64,000 bases of DNA. It comes from Druceiella hillmani (taxonomy: Eukaryota; Arthropoda; Insecta; Lepidoptera; Hepialidae). Positions 35,130-46,224 of this stretch are shown here, one piece after another. A program made the position numbers and the translations under genes. Position 1 is the stretch's first letter; every line of letters starts with the position of its first letter. The stretch spans positions 8,799,001-8,863,000 of the forward strand of contig JAYKKI010000023.1 of assembly GCA_039881145.1 (NCBI GenBank). Direction: 5' to 3'. The notes beneath the pieces are model-generated. The model searched no databases and had not been told where the DNA came from. It saw only the letters and a program-made list of their open reading frames with translations.

Positions 35130-35765
35130 TTAAAAATTGGCCAAATGCGAATCAGACTCGCGCACGAAAGGTTCTATACCACCAAACAATATTAATCTTA
35201 TAAATTTGTATTTCTCAAAGACACTGTAAAAAACAAAGTTATTGCTGCGGTCGGTAGCGAAAATATCTCGTATCGCAAAAACTGCGCAACATATCTTATT
35301 GAAACTCATTTTCGTTAAAAGTTTATTTTAAATTCTACTACCTTAATTTTTTTCAGAATTTCAAACACGTTAGTTGAAAAGTTACAATGTGTATTCTAAA
35401 GTTTTTCGACACTTTTTAGGAATTTTAAAGTGCACATATCACCAACTAATGACTTAAATAAAAAAATTATTTTTGAACTTCTGTTTCATTCTTAAGATCT
35501 ATCAAACGATACCCCACACGCTATGTACCCTTTTTTTTCATAAGTCAGTTGCATGTATGGAGTTCCATCTATAGTATCATTTTTTTCATAACTCCAATAC
35601 TTCATTGTATGGTGGTTCATAGAAGATACTAACCGTCCAAATTTCATCTATATAGTCAATAGTCTCCGAGTAAAATGTCTGTGACATACGGACAGACAGA
35701 TGGACAGGAAAAAATTATAAAGTTTCCGTTTTTGCATTTGGCTACGGGACCCTAAGAAGAAGGAA
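35130..35765 (-). mobile_element. Dispersed repeat X, copy 2 (inverted relative to copy 1)
   Basis: On the minus strand it runs from CCGTAGCCAAATGCAAAAAC through TTTTTTCCTGTCCATCTGTC, CATTTTACTCGGAGACTATT, CTCCATACATGCAACTG and GTGTGGGGTATCG, to GAACCTTTCGTGCGCGAGTC, TGATTCGCATTTGGCC. It matches 11745-12565 landmark by landmark and lacks the hAT MITE, which confirms that MITE as a later insertion. Confidence 0.75.
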
Positions 35766-35889
35766 TTAATGTGAGCTAGAGCTCATTTTATATTGTTTTA
35801 ATATGACAATTTCTAATAGTGGATTGGATTTAATAGTATATATAATTTATAACTAAAAAAACAAAAGGCATGATTTTGTAATCAAAAAA

Positions 35890-36110
35890 CCTATTGAGAC
35901 AAATCAAACAAGCCCAGAACGATAGGTTTACAGTTAACTGTTGAGAAGTTCTCATGATGATCACCCTCCTCCATCATCAGACACTGCCGTTTACTATACG
36001 CAATCAAAGGACTCTTTAAGACAAGTAAAACGAGTCCAAACTCGACACGTTTACTGTTACCCATTGAGAAGTTCCTATGATCATCTTCCTCTTCTTTCAC
36101 CATATGTTAT
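35890..36110. repeat. Two-copy tandem duplication, about 123-bp unit
   Basis: TTGAGAAGTTCTCATGATGATCA-like blocks occur at 35940 and 36063, each followed by a pyrimidine-rich tract; AGACAAATCAAACAAGCCCA (35894) pairs with AGACAAGTAAAACGAGTCCA (36019). Confidence 0.8.
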
Positions 36111-36281
36111 TGTATGTATATTTCACGTATGTTATTGTATTGCCACCAGAATCACAAAAGTTTGCAAAGTTCTAAATTGATACGACAATTAAAAGTGGAC
36201 GAAAAATGAGTTGTAAGATTTGTTGACAATGTAACTAAGTACAAAAAGATGTATGTACTCATGTAGCTATGTCATCAAAGT

Positions 36282-36290
36282 ATATATATG

Positions 36291-36327
<37 letters not shown>

Positions 36328-36342
36328 ATATATATAAATATT

Positions 36343-36398
<56 letters not shown>
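36282..36398. repeat. (TA)n(TG)n(TA)n microsatellite
   Basis: About 115 bp with an 18-bp TG core near 36310. Confidence 0.95.
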
Positions 36399-36399
<1 letters not shown>

Positions 36400-36400
<1 letters not shown>

Positions 36401-37175
36401 AATTTAAATAAGTAGTAGTCACAAATATCTTTGCGTTTTTTAATAAAACGATCTGTACATTGTTTTTATTATACAAGTCGTTAAAGGAACAGTGAATATA
36501 GCATGTATATAATGACTTTTTAAAATCCATAAAGTCATTAAAAATAATTTTATTACTTTTAATCCACTACAATTTAACCGCCTGCCATTTTTGTGCGTAT
36601 AATGTTGCGATTTAGTTTATTTTAAAGGTGATTTTATGTAAATAAACGATGGAAACTTCAAAAAAGTCATTCTATAAGGATTGTATTGTATCATAATCAA
36701 CATGTTTAACACAAAACAAATCAACATGTTTAACATACCAAAAACTGTTCGTACTAGACAAAAATAGTGTAAAATATTGAGGCGAGGTGAATGAAAAAAT
36801 TCAGTTATCAGAATAATCATATCTTTACTGTTGTGAAAATCATTCCAACAGGTCTATTTAACGAAATAACATGACAGTAGAAATTTGTGATTATTTTAAT
36901 AAAAAACCTATCAAGCACGAGTAGAATTCGCTCTACGAGCTTCTGTACACTTTTAGGCACTCATAAACATTTAACGTATAATTTCTAATTTCACAACATA
37001 AATATATTAATAGCATATGCTGCTATGTATTAATAGTATATGCTGCTATATCTTTCACACGCGTGCAAATAAACTAATTATAAAAATGTGCAGTTCCACA
37101 ACGAATTAGAAATCATTAATATTTAGATTTTCTCCTTTATTTGTGCTAGAACATCCTCCCATTTTGCCGACTTTC
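36400..37175. other. AT-rich intron, nothing seen
   Basis: Only small local duplications (CAACATGTTTAACA at 36698 and 36724; TTAATAGYATATGCTGCTAT near 37007-37050). Confidence 0.3.
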
Positions 37176-37179
37176 AAAA

Positions 37180-37310
37180 TTTCAGGACCCCATTTTTTCG
37201 ACCGGAAGTACCCTATTGGTTTTGATGACTATTCCCAATCTTTCCACCCGGGTTGTCTCAGGGTCCCTCCGGGAAACCGTAACGACCTACCTCATACAAA
37301 AGATACAAAA
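37180..37310 (+). mobile_element. Dispersed repeat Y fragment, copy 2
   Basis: GACTATTCCCAATCTTTCCA, CCCGGGTTGTCTCAGGGTCC, AAACCGTAACGACCTACCTC and ATACAAAAGATAC match the 45340 copy. Confidence 0.65.
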
Positions 37311-37374
37311 GGTTTTGATGAATGTATAAATAGAAAGAAATACGCTTTAAATCATCAAAGTCAATATCTTTCTA

Positions 37375-37560
37375 TTAGGTGAACCAAAAATTAATATAAG
37401 GTCATAGACCTCAGTACACGATATTAATTTCAAGTTGATTATATGCCATTTCTGAGAAAAAGCGCTTTGACAGATAGACGGACTAACGGACAGACAACAA
37501 AGTGATCCAATAAGGGATACATTTTTCCCATTTTATAGATCGAAGCCCTAAAAAAAGTGG
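37375..37560. mobile_element. Dispersed repeat Z fragment
   Basis: It carries AGATAGACGGACTAACGGAC, AAGTGATCCAATAAGGGATA and TTTTTCCCATTTTATAG, the inverse of the 47070 copy and the same orientation as 14835-14905. Confidence 0.65.
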
Positions 37561-37564
37561 TTTC

Positions 37565-38120
37565 ATTATTAATTATAAGATTTTTTATTACCGAAAAATG
37601 GCTGCCAAATATCAGACATCTTTTGTCTCACTTTTTACTTATTTCATTATTCTACGATTTATAGTTTTGTTTACGTTTAATATTTTGTCAGTTTGTGCCC
37701 ATATTTAATTATTTGGTGTTTTAGTGGCACAAGAATGGTAGTGGAAAAATTTGTAAAAAACAGTTCATTGCAAAATCATGATTCTCTTGTTTTTCATAAA
37801 AATATATACACTAATATTAAAAGTCTGTTCTCGCCAACCACCGATAATGGAATCGCCAGCTTACCAGCTTATCTAATTGGGCGCTTCACCTCACCTAGCT
37901 CTTCTACTCCCATATTGTTACCTTTTTAAAAGACATATCGGTAAGGTAATTAATGGTTCTGTTGAAGCGCTTTTTACATAAATTATTATTAAATACAAAT
38001 ATATCCACAAATCAAGTCTGATCCTTCGAAAAAACTCATATGCAAAAAAAATATGTGTAATACAAAAACATGTCTAATCAAGACCAAACTCTTAAGATAG
38101 TGTTTATATCTTGTTAAACA
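37565..38120. other. AT-rich intron, nothing seen
   Basis: A 78-codon frame at 37693-37929 lacks supporting features. Confidence 0.3.
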
Positions 38121-38125
38121 GCGAT

Positions 38126-38171
38126 ATTAACAATTTCAAATCATATATTTTTATAATTTGAAATTGTTAAT
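38126..38171. repeat. 16-bp inverted repeat, 14-base spacer
   Basis: ATTAACAATTTCAAAT at 38126-38141 is inverted as ATTTGAAATTGTTAAT at 38156-38171. Confidence 0.9.
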
Positions 38172-38307
38172 GTCATTGTTATTATCATACAAACATATCT
38201 TGATTACATAAGAAACGATGGCCCAATGTCACACATTGTACCTTCTTGCTAATATCACACACTATAATCTCTTTTGATTCCTACTTCTTTATAATTGAAA
38301 AAAATAG

Positions 38308-38402
38308 TCTTGAAATATATCGCGATTGTCAATGAATAGTCGTGAAATACATCATGATTATCAGTGAATAGTCGTGAAATATATCATGATTGTCAGTGAA
38401 TT
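38308..38402. repeat. Short tandem repeat, about 32-bp unit, three copies
   Basis: CTTGAAATATATCGCGATTG, CGTGAAATACATCATGATTA and CGTGAAATATATCATGATTG, each followed by TCARTGAATAGT. Confidence 0.9.
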
Positions 38403-38440
38403 TACTTTACTTGATCATCTCAGTTAAATAATGTTAACCA

Positions 38441-38654
38441 TTAAATGAAACTACGTGATGTAGTATTATTTCTACTTTCTTTAATTTCTTTACCACGACC
38501 TAGGTTTCGTTGTATTACAACATCTTCAGGTGGGATATTAGCAAAGATTCAGATATTTGCTAATATCCCACCTGCAATAATACAACGAAACCTAGGTCGT
38601 GGTAAAGAAATTAAAGAAAGTAGAAATAATACTACATCACGTAGTTTCATTTAA
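38441..38654. mobile_element. 206-bp fold-back MITE with TTAA target duplication
   Basis: 38445-38650 is a near-perfect palindrome: ATGAAACTACGTGATGTAGT at the left end is exactly inverted at the right end, and complementarity continues 74 bp without a break, then, after a short asymmetric bulge (left CAACATCTTC, right GCAA), for another 16 bp to a 10-base loop (GATTCAGATA). It is bounded on both sides by TTAA (38441-38444, 38651-38654), the target of piggyBac-type transposases, although the tip does not resemble a piggyBac end I know. A 70-codon frame across it is an artefact. Confidence 0.85.
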
Positions 38655-38790
38655 TTGTGAATAATGAATTTCTACAAAATTAACGCCAAATATAATCAAT
38701 GTTAACCATATTAAGTACTAACGACCGTATAACCGAATAAATAAACATAGAGAAATTTTAAATTATTTTAATATGCCATGTCAGGTTTTA

Positions 38791-38860
38791 TTGATTTAAG
38801 AGTAATCTCTTGCAATTAACCATTAGTTTGATTAATTGTAAGAGATTACTCTTAAATCAA
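38791..38860. repeat. 29-bp inverted repeat (28 of 29), 12-base spacer
   Basis: TTGATTTAAGAGTAATCTCT at 38791 with nine further bases pairs with 38832-38860. With a one-base bulge pairing extends to GTTTT/AAAAC outside. It lies 140 bp after the fold-back MITE. Confidence 0.95.
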
Positions 38861-38879
38861 TCAAAACAAAAAGTGACCT

Positions 38880-39795
38880 AAAGTTTTAAATAAATAAAAT
38901 CTCATTACGAGTTTAATGATAAATAGTTATGGATATTTTTTGGGTACACGGGAATCCAGGATTAAAGACCTATTCGAATAGCATCAAAAGGAAGTATCTA
39001 ATGAGAACCAACTTCAGTATCCTAGAAATGAATTTGTAAATTACATTGTGTTTTCCTTTGAATTTAAACAGTAATTAAATAATTTCGAACCATTTTTAAC
39101 AACAATGTAACAAAATATCACACTTTTCGAGAGAGTGTGCCTTGTATGACATATTGAACTTATCTGATCGGACGTCTTTTAGATAATCTTTAATTGAATA
39201 TTCTTATAAACGTTTCAAAACAAAACAACGCAACGTTACAAGTAACAACCACAATACAAACGAACGTGTAAACCCGACGTAAACTTAAATAGTTTTTTGA
39301 GCATACGCACCGACATTAGGCGTAACACCGAACAGCCGTAAGATAATTCGAAACTAAACACAAACAACAGTTAAGCGCGAATGAGCGCGTCATTTCGTCT
39401 GATAATTGAATCGGTGTTTGAATGGAGTAGGCTGGAATGGCTGTCTGAATGTGAAGGTCTTACAAGGGCGCATTAAATTCCGGATAAGATTCGTTGCGAG
39501 ACAATTTTAAATTTAATTTTCAAATATTAGCAGGACGCTTAAAAATAATATATTTTGCAATTGTGGCTAATATTTGGTTAAAATAACTTAAGTCTTTGAT
39601 AGTGTACTAAAATGTAATAAATGCTCCAGGCTATATTTAAAAGGAAAACGTGGCTCTGAAAAATCTTTTATTGATTCCTTTACTGGAAAACCGTGAAAAT
39701 TAGTATTACTAAAAACCAAAGTAAACATTTTGCCAAACTCAAAAACTATCTTATAACCCGATAATATACCATTTTTTTCTAATTTTTAACACATT
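38880..39795. other. Intron, nothing assignable
   Basis: A modestly GC-richer part (39260-39480) holds no frame and no known motif. Confidence 0.3.
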
Positions 39796-39799
39796 TAAA

Positions 39800-40060
39800 A
39801 AAATGTTTTCATGAAATTTCCCGTATTAGTAGGATATCTATATCATATGACGAAAGTCGAACGAACTCGATTCGCCGATTGCTATCGAACCGTGTGTGAT
39901 GGGCTAATAGAGAAGGGAACAAGAGTTGAACACAATGGAATTTCTGCACAACACCGGCCTGACCCAATCGATGCGAGTTGGCCTCAGCGGTTAGGGAGGC
40001 CAGTATTATTTTGATATTAAGCTCGGCGCACACCGCGCAGCCGATGCTCTGGAACATGAT
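39800..40060. other. GC-richer block with overlapping short frames on both strands
   Basis: 39811-40014 (+, 67 codons) and 39809-40057 (-, 82 codons) overlap completely. The minus frame reads AELNIKIILASLTAEANSH in its first half. Neither shows flanking splice sites or a known motif; shared composition suggests conserved non-coding DNA or an old gene fragment. Confidence 0.2.
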
Positions 40061-40064
40061 TTAA

Positions 40065-40845
40065 TTTCATCACGTCCGTCCGTTTGTCATAATCTCGTTG
40101 TTTCTATAGTTTTATAATTATATTCATGAAATGTTCCAATAGATGCATGATACAGAAGTGGCAATCGAAATGTGAAAAAATATTAAAATAAATAATGTAC
40201 CCCCCTCATCCCCTATACCCATATTTTTCATTGCTAAACCTCGTTTGCGAAGTATTAAGCTTGGAATTGATGTAAATCGTCCGCTAAAACTATTCATTCC
40301 TCCTTCCCTTAATTTTTGAAACATAGATTTGAGAAATATTTTCATTAAAATTTTCTATATTATAAGTGTTGACTAAAATTTTCATTTAAAATTTGTACGG
40401 TTAACTCTCATCGACGTCTTCAAGAAGTGTAAATAACTACGAAATCCGGAAGAGATATCCACAATTAATCTACTCTTCAACGAAGAGTTTGAAGAAAAAT
40501 TTTGAATGCAATTTATTTCAGTTAACTTGTATCGTTAATTTTAAAAGGTTATTGATGCAAACCCAGAAGATATATCGATAACTCCCTAATTTTTCAACCA
40601 TGTCTTTGAAAAGTTCAAGACCTTAAAACTTTCAATTAAATTTTTTTTATTACCTTGCATCGACAACTTCAACAATAAATTTAAATGTCAATAAGCAACA
40701 AAATAAAAATTAAATCGAATATAATAAAATTACGAGATGCGATATCATGTGTCAAAAATCATCGTGGTATAATCATTCACAACATTTTCACTATAAACCT
40801 GTTACGAAGATTCTCCGAAATCCAGTATGGGAAGATATCTCAGAA
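40065..40845. other. Intron with a vague, diverged internal repeat
   Basis: CCGGAAGAGATATCCACAAT (40446), CCCAGAAGATATATCGATAA (40562) and CCAGTATGGGAAGATATCTC (40820) with similar flanks hint at an old array too diverged to define. Confidence 0.25.
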
Positions 40846-40848
40846 AAA

Positions 40849-41160
40849 TTACAATTTAACTTTAATTTTTTTAATCAATGCAGTCTCGGTGTGACTCATG
40901 CTTAATGTGCAAATAAGAGGTGTGGTTAAACCATTCGATCCCAAGTCTTCGTAAATTACTTTCGTGTTTGATATCGGCATCGGGCCATGAGCAAATTGTC
41001 GGGCCATTAGACCAATACTGTACCAGCGTTTGCTCGGTTTAGGGACTGGATATTTAACCCATTTCGTGTAAGTATTTGAAGACGCACAATACAACGAAAG
41101 ATAAGTTGCGACAGATGAGTATGATCCTTCCATTGTAGTTTTAGTGCAACCTTCATCCAA
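40849..41160 (-). CDS. Unassigned 103-codon open frame
   Basis: This is the longest minus-strand frame outside the main exon that is not simple sequence. It starts MDEGCTKTTMEG, contains TKWVKYPVPKPSKRWYSIG and ends IKKIKVKL. Composition is balanced and the DNA is a little more GC-rich than its flanks. No signal peptide, membrane segment or domain is recognised. It could be a fragment of a transposon-encoded protein, an exon of an antisense or nested gene, or chance. Confidence 0.2.
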   Translation of the reverse strand: MDEGCTKTTMEGSYSSVATYLSLYCASSNTYTKWVKYPVPKPSKRWYSIGLMARQFAHGPMPISNTKVIYEDLGSNGLTTPLICTLSMSHTETALIKKIKVKL

Positions 41161-41164
41161 GCTT

Positions 41165-42750
41165 GATCTATAAATTAACGGTTATAAACTTGTCTATGTA
41201 ACTTAAGCTTAATTTTTTTCCCGCTTTAACAGTCGTCACGTAGACAAAAATACTTCAGAATTTTATATAATTATTAATAAGAGGCACATATGGATCTTTA
41301 ATGAATTTTGTGCTAGCATACATATCCTGGATGTCCTAAACATTATTAGTTTAATTTTAATTCATGTCTAATTTATATAATAGCACCTTTCGCTATTATA
41401 TTTATTAAAAAAACTGTTTAACTCGAAGTATTAATTTATTTATTTTACGAATAAATAGCGCAACTTAGAAGTTAACTAAGAGGTCCAAACTCTTAGTTAA
41501 CTTCTTTTAAGAACTTTCATAGAGCTAAAAGTAAAACTCATGGAAAAACTGTTTTGTGAATTAGTATTTAAAATTCAATTGTTTTTTTTAATTATGATTT
41601 TTAAGATACATGCAGAATAACATAATAACATTACTAGGATTTTTAGCAGTATCTTTTTTAATAATTCCTGCAAACATTTCAAAAATAAGGTGAGAACATA
41701 TGTTTTTAAAATTGTTCGACTTACTTTCCAACATATTATGAAATATATTAAATATTTAAATGTAAATTTTCAGAAAAAATAGTTTAAAAACTTTCACCTG
41801 ATTCCCATATACTCGAATGTCCGTACGAAATTATTTTTTTCACTTTAATTTAAACATCTTCTGTATATACTGAGCCGCAAAAGTGGGACATCTTTTTAAT
41901 TTAAATTATGTCGAATATTCCAAAAATTAATAAAAAACACACAAGCCCAGATAACAATGATATCATATTTTTAATAAAAAATAAACATTTTCAAGTTGTT
42001 CCATTGTGTAACTCTCATAATTGATATTTCCATTATATGTCTAGTTCAATATTCGCCTTAAGCATTATAAAATTATTTATATTAATTATTATTTATTTTT
42101 ATCGTAAATATGTGTCAAATCTAAATATATAAATAATATTTTGTTTATTAGAATTATTGAACATCAGTAACATTTCAAAACTTACGCGCTGAATTTTCCG
42201 GGATGCATATAAACACTTTAAACATTAAACTCGTAAACGGAAAAACTCTGACATAACTCAATATATAGTCCTTCCTTATATAAATCGCAATATTTCCATA
42301 AAACAGACCACATTGCCATTTGATTAGCAGTTAAATTATAACTTCTGTAATTGAATGAAAAATTTCTATAATTTGCTTTGTAAATGATGATAACTCGAGC
42401 ATCCGACAATTTTCCCGATGAAAAATCAATAGTCACAATAAGATGTTGCTTCTTACAAATAAGGTTTTGACTTCGTCTTATTTTGATTATATTTTAATTA
42501 ATTTATCTTATTTTTATTATATTTTAATTATTGTTTAATTAATTAAATAAACATTCTAGTCTCACCAAACAATTTTAAAATCTTTAATTTTGTTACCAAT
42601 ATGACTACCTTGTTTCGTTTCCAGTTTCAACGTTATAGAGCATTGCATAATTAAGACAAACATCTCCTTATGTAAAAATTACTTTTTATACTCGCATATT
42701 ACGCAATAAAAGTATAGAATTTTAATAGAACTATTTTGAAAAATGTTTGA
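41165..42750. other. AT-rich intron, nothing beyond one hairpin
   Basis: Small duplication TTATTTTGATTATATTTTAA / TTATTTTTATTATATTTTAA near 42478-42530. No gene. Confidence 0.3.
41467..41505. repeat. Perfect 16-bp inverted repeat, 7-base spacer
   Basis: AGAAGTTAACTAAGAG at 41467-41482 is inverted at 41490-41505. Confidence 0.95.
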
Positions 42751-42757
42751 TCAGCTG

Positions 42758-42847
42758 TGGGAACATGCATGATGTACACACGCATCATAGGAACAATGTA
42801 ACGTCATGGTTTCTATATCATGCATGTGTACATCGTGCATGTTCTCA
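42758..42847. repeat. Imperfect long inverted repeat, arms about 38 bp
   Basis: GGGAACATGCATGATGTACA then CACGCATCATAGGAAC pairs with GGTTTCTATATCATGCATGT then GTACATCGTGCATGTTCTC, with a 12-base spacer near 42796. A handful of mismatches. Confidence 0.9.
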
Positions 42848-42879
42848 CTTGTTTAAGGAAGTGTCATGTAAAACGCGTG

Positions 42880-43800
42880 GGCGACGAAATTCGCTGACTT
42901 TTTTATACCATTTAGTTTTGGTAAAAATTACTTTAAAAAATTACACAATTAAAATTAGAGGAACAATAGTACTTTTACACACTTTTAATTTGATTTAAAA
43001 AAAAGGCGTCGAGCGATTTGTTAAAAAAACTAAGTCAACATAAAATTATGTTATATTGAAATTTTGGAAAAAAAAGAAAAGTTATTTTACCGTTTAGTTT
43101 TTATGAAAACTGCTCTCAAAAAATGTACAATTAACATTGCAGGTATATACAAAAGTAGTCATTTCACCACACTTTATTTTATTTAAAAAACGCGTTGAGC
43201 GATTTGTCTAAAGAACTAAGTCAACGTAAAATGATGTTATATTAACGTTTTGAAGAAAAAATTGTTTACCGTTTAGTTTTTATAAAAATCGCTCTAAAAA
43301 TTTGTAAAATTAAAATTACAGAAAGAGTAGTAATTTCACCACACTTTATTTTATTTAAAAAACACGTTGAGCAATTTGTCTAAAGAACTAAGTCAATGTA
43401 AAATGTTATTATATTTAAATTTTGAAAAAATTACCATTTAGTTTTGGTCAAAATTGCTCTCAAAATTTGTGCAATCAACATTAGAGGAAAAGTAGTCTTT
43501 GCACAACACTTAATTTTATTATATTTAAAAAAACACGTCGAGCGATTTATCAAAAAAACTAAGTCAATGTAAAATGTTGTTATATTGAAATATTGAAAAA
43601 AAAATTACAGTTTAATTTTGGAAAAAATTGCTCTCAAAATTTGTACAATTAATATTGCAAGATAAATTGTATTTTCACAACACTTAATTGTATTATATTT
43701 AAAAAACACGTCGAGCGATTTTTCTAAAAAAACTAAGTCAATGTAGAATTATGTTATATTAACATTTTGAGAAAAAAACAATTTTCAATAAAATATGTTA
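42880..43800. repeat. Diverged tandem array, unit 163-186 bp, five copies
   Basis: AAAACGCGTYGAGCGATTTG starts near 43000, 43190, 43360, 43540 and 43703; each unit contains AACTAAGTCAAYGTAAAAT, a TTTACCGTTTAGTTTT block and TTGCTCTCAAAAT. Spacing varies by indels in A runs. Confidence 0.9.
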
Positions 43801-43888
43801 GAATAAATTTTGGATCTTACTGTCAGGTGCAACAACTACTTTAATGATTCATTCTATATTTTATTTAGGTACAGAACTACTGTTAACT

Positions 43889-43909
43889 GCCCCCCCCCCC
43901 CCGCTTGTA

Positions 43910-43957
<48 letters not shown>

Positions 43958-43972
43958 ATATATATACACACA
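43889..43972. repeat. Compound microsatellite: C run, (TA)n, (TG)n, (TA)n, (CA)
   Basis: A run of 14 C near 43890 is followed within 10 bp by TA, TG and TA blocks. Confidence 0.95.
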
Positions 43973-43979
43973 AAAATAC

Positions 43980-44235
43980 TCGGGTAGTTCGATATTTCAA
44001 TAAAAAACCAATCGTAATAGCCATTTTGTCGGAATTAGCAATATACACTGTCGAATTTTTTTGGAAATTTCCATGTTGTCTACAATCCATTGTTTATACA
44101 TCTTCAATGTATTAAAAGTAAAAAATACACAAAAACACATAAACCGTTTTGTGTCAAACGCAAAAAAACAACAATCTACTACGATTAAATCGTTGAACAA
44201 AACGACTCTTATTTGCCAACACTAATTTAGCATTT
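43980..44235. other. Intron, nothing assignable
   Basis: Frames crossing the microsatellite are not genes. Confidence 0.3.
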
Positions 44236-44239
44236 GCCC

Positions 44240-44605
44240 TCGTTACTAATACTTATTAGGGGCACGTTCCTACCCGAAACCCGCCGTCAGTTTTAGCTGG
44301 CCGGCTTAATGTTATCTAATGTTTATTCCCAAACGTCCAGACGGCATTATCTCTGTTAAATGAGTTTATAAAATACGACTTTATGTATCGAAATTGTTTT
44401 GCCATGTGTTACAAATTCAAACTCCAGAATTATCTCGACACGACTCGACATTAAACTGTACTAATTAATATAAATGTTACTGTGGAGTCCGGCTATATGG
44501 CTGCAAAATGATAGCTGTTTAATTAAAAGTACCATTAACCAATACTAATTTGCCATTTGCCCTCTTTGATGGCATAAACCAGACGTACACTAAACATCTT
44601 AAATT
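44240..44605. promoter_or_regulatory. Candidate conserved non-coding element
   Basis: Mixed composition with GCTGGCCGGCTTAATGTTAT, TACTAATTAATATAAATG, GCAAAATGATAGCTG and TTTAATTAAAAG, plus a repeated TAATTTGCCATTTGCCCTC-like phrase (44224 as TTTAGCATTTGCCCTCG; 44549 as AATTTGCCATTTGCCCTC). No frame. Confidence 0.25.
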
Positions 44606-44609
44606 TTAT

Positions 44610-45295
44610 TAGTGTGGAAAGTGTAAATTAATGAATAAATTATTTGTTAATTCATCATTTATTAATAGAATAAATGATCTAAAGACAAATTACGACAGAA
44701 GACACAGGTTTAACCAAAAGAAAAAACAAATATATCAGAAATTTTCCTCGTAACCTAAAAATACTGGAAATCGTTACAAAATTCTCAGAATACAAGGGTA
44801 ATTACTTTCATTTTGTTTTTCATAAATTCTATTGTTACATGCTTGTTTTTTTACTTAGTTAATTTTGTTACAGCTTATAAAGCCAAGAATGTTTATAGCG
44901 AAAACTAATGCAACAGAATGTTAAAAAAAAACTTCTGAAAATTTTTTTAAATAATATTTTCTGAATATATTTAAAGAAATATTTTTTCTAACGTTCTATT
45001 CAGAAATTTACATTTCAAAAATACAGTTTTTGAAACTTTTTTTTCTATTACAATGGTAATAGAAAATAACAATACATATTGCTATTAATATTTATGAATT
45101 ACGAAAAATAATAACATTGTTTCTATCGACTGCCGATAAATAATTGAGATAAAAATTAAACTATAAAGCTGAAATTATCAATTTCAATGTAATTAGATTT
45201 TTCTATTAGACAAAAAGAATATAAAAAATTAAATTATGTTACTTTGCTGTATTACGGCGTTTCTAAATCGCAGGAATATGCTATCACGAAAGGCG
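44610..45295. other. AT-rich intron, nothing seen
   Basis: No feature recognised. Confidence 0.3.
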
Positions 45296-45334
45296 AATCT
45301 AAACAAGCTGACACGGAATGCGCCGTGTCCCGGA

Positions 45335-45775
45335 TGATCCCGTAGACACTATTCCCAATCCTTCCACCCGGGTTGTATCTCCTGGTGTTGTCTCTCCTTG
45401 TTTCTCATGAGACCCGTAACGACCCACCTCATACAAAAGACGGAGCTTTCGAAAGCCACCTAATAATAATGCCGTAGATCCCATAGACAGTCTAAATGTC
45501 CAGTAGACAGTGTAAATGTACTATGATCCTAAAGACACTATTCCCACCATTACCACCCAGGTTGTCTCAAGACCCCTCCCCTTGGGACCCGTAACTACCC
45601 ACCTCATACAAAAAAGGGGACCATCGAAGGTTCCCTAATAGTGTCCCGTATCTACAATCACAACGCTTCCACCCAACAGGGTTAGAGTCTGTCCCTCCTC
45701 AGTGAATCATTCAGTTCCTTTTTTTCTAGACCGCATTTAGCGAACGCTCTGAATGACCCAAAGATCGGTCCATTC
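45335..45775 (+). mobile_element. Dispersed repeat Y, two copies in tandem
   Basis: First copy: ACTATTCCCAATCCTTCCAC, CCGGGTTGTATCTCC, GACCCGTAACGACCCACCTC, ATACAAAAGACGG, then CCGTAGATCCCATAGACAGT. Second copy (45538): ACTATTCCCACCATTACCAC, CAGGTTGTCTCAAGACCCCT, ACCCGTAACTACCCACCTCA, CTAATAGTGTCCCGTATCT, CAACAGGGTTAGAGTCTGTC, CCTCCTCAGTGAATC and TTTTTTTCTAGACCGC. The second is the most complete copy in the window. Family unnamed; no frame of note. Confidence 0.65.
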
Positions 45776-45779
45776 TCAA

Positions 45780-46220
45780 CCAAGTCACGGTGATCCTGGA
45801 GACAGTGTAAATGTAAAAAGCAATAGTATCGTACATCGCCCTCATAAAATTGTGCCACACAAATCTTTCTTAGATTTCGACGGTAATCCTTTAACCACAT
45901 TATTTAGCGCCTCATTTTTCCTACATTCTTTACATTCATATTCGCCGTCAATAATAAGAGACCTGTTGAATTAATTTCACATAAACTCAAAATCGTCTAC
46001 TTGCCGGAAAATAAGAAGTCTTGTTTTGATCTTAACACTCGTTTTACGCATTTCTTCTATTTATTACAATATCGGGATTTACACGTAAATCGTTTTCCAT
46101 ACCACAATATAATATAATTTTGTGTAAATAAATAATTATTCTGCGCTTCAAACGACAGTGGCTTTTCATGGAATACAATCGAATACGCTAAACTAATACG
46201 GCTTTTATTTGCCAACACAA
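45780..46220. other. Intron, nothing assignable
   Basis: Possibly the continuing tail of repeat Y to about 45850. Confidence 0.25.
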
Positions 46221-46224
46221 ATTT

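Noticed and set aside
38445..38654. 70-codon frame starting MKLRDVV
   Set aside because: It lies wholly in the fold-back element; a similar start at 16156 comes from the same repeat tip.
43854..44115. Frames of 78 and 101 codons around 43900
   Set aside because: They run through the C/TA/TG microsatellite and encode simple sequence.
45299..45484. 61-codon minus-strand frame
   Set aside because: It is inside repeat Y and not shared in frame by other copies.
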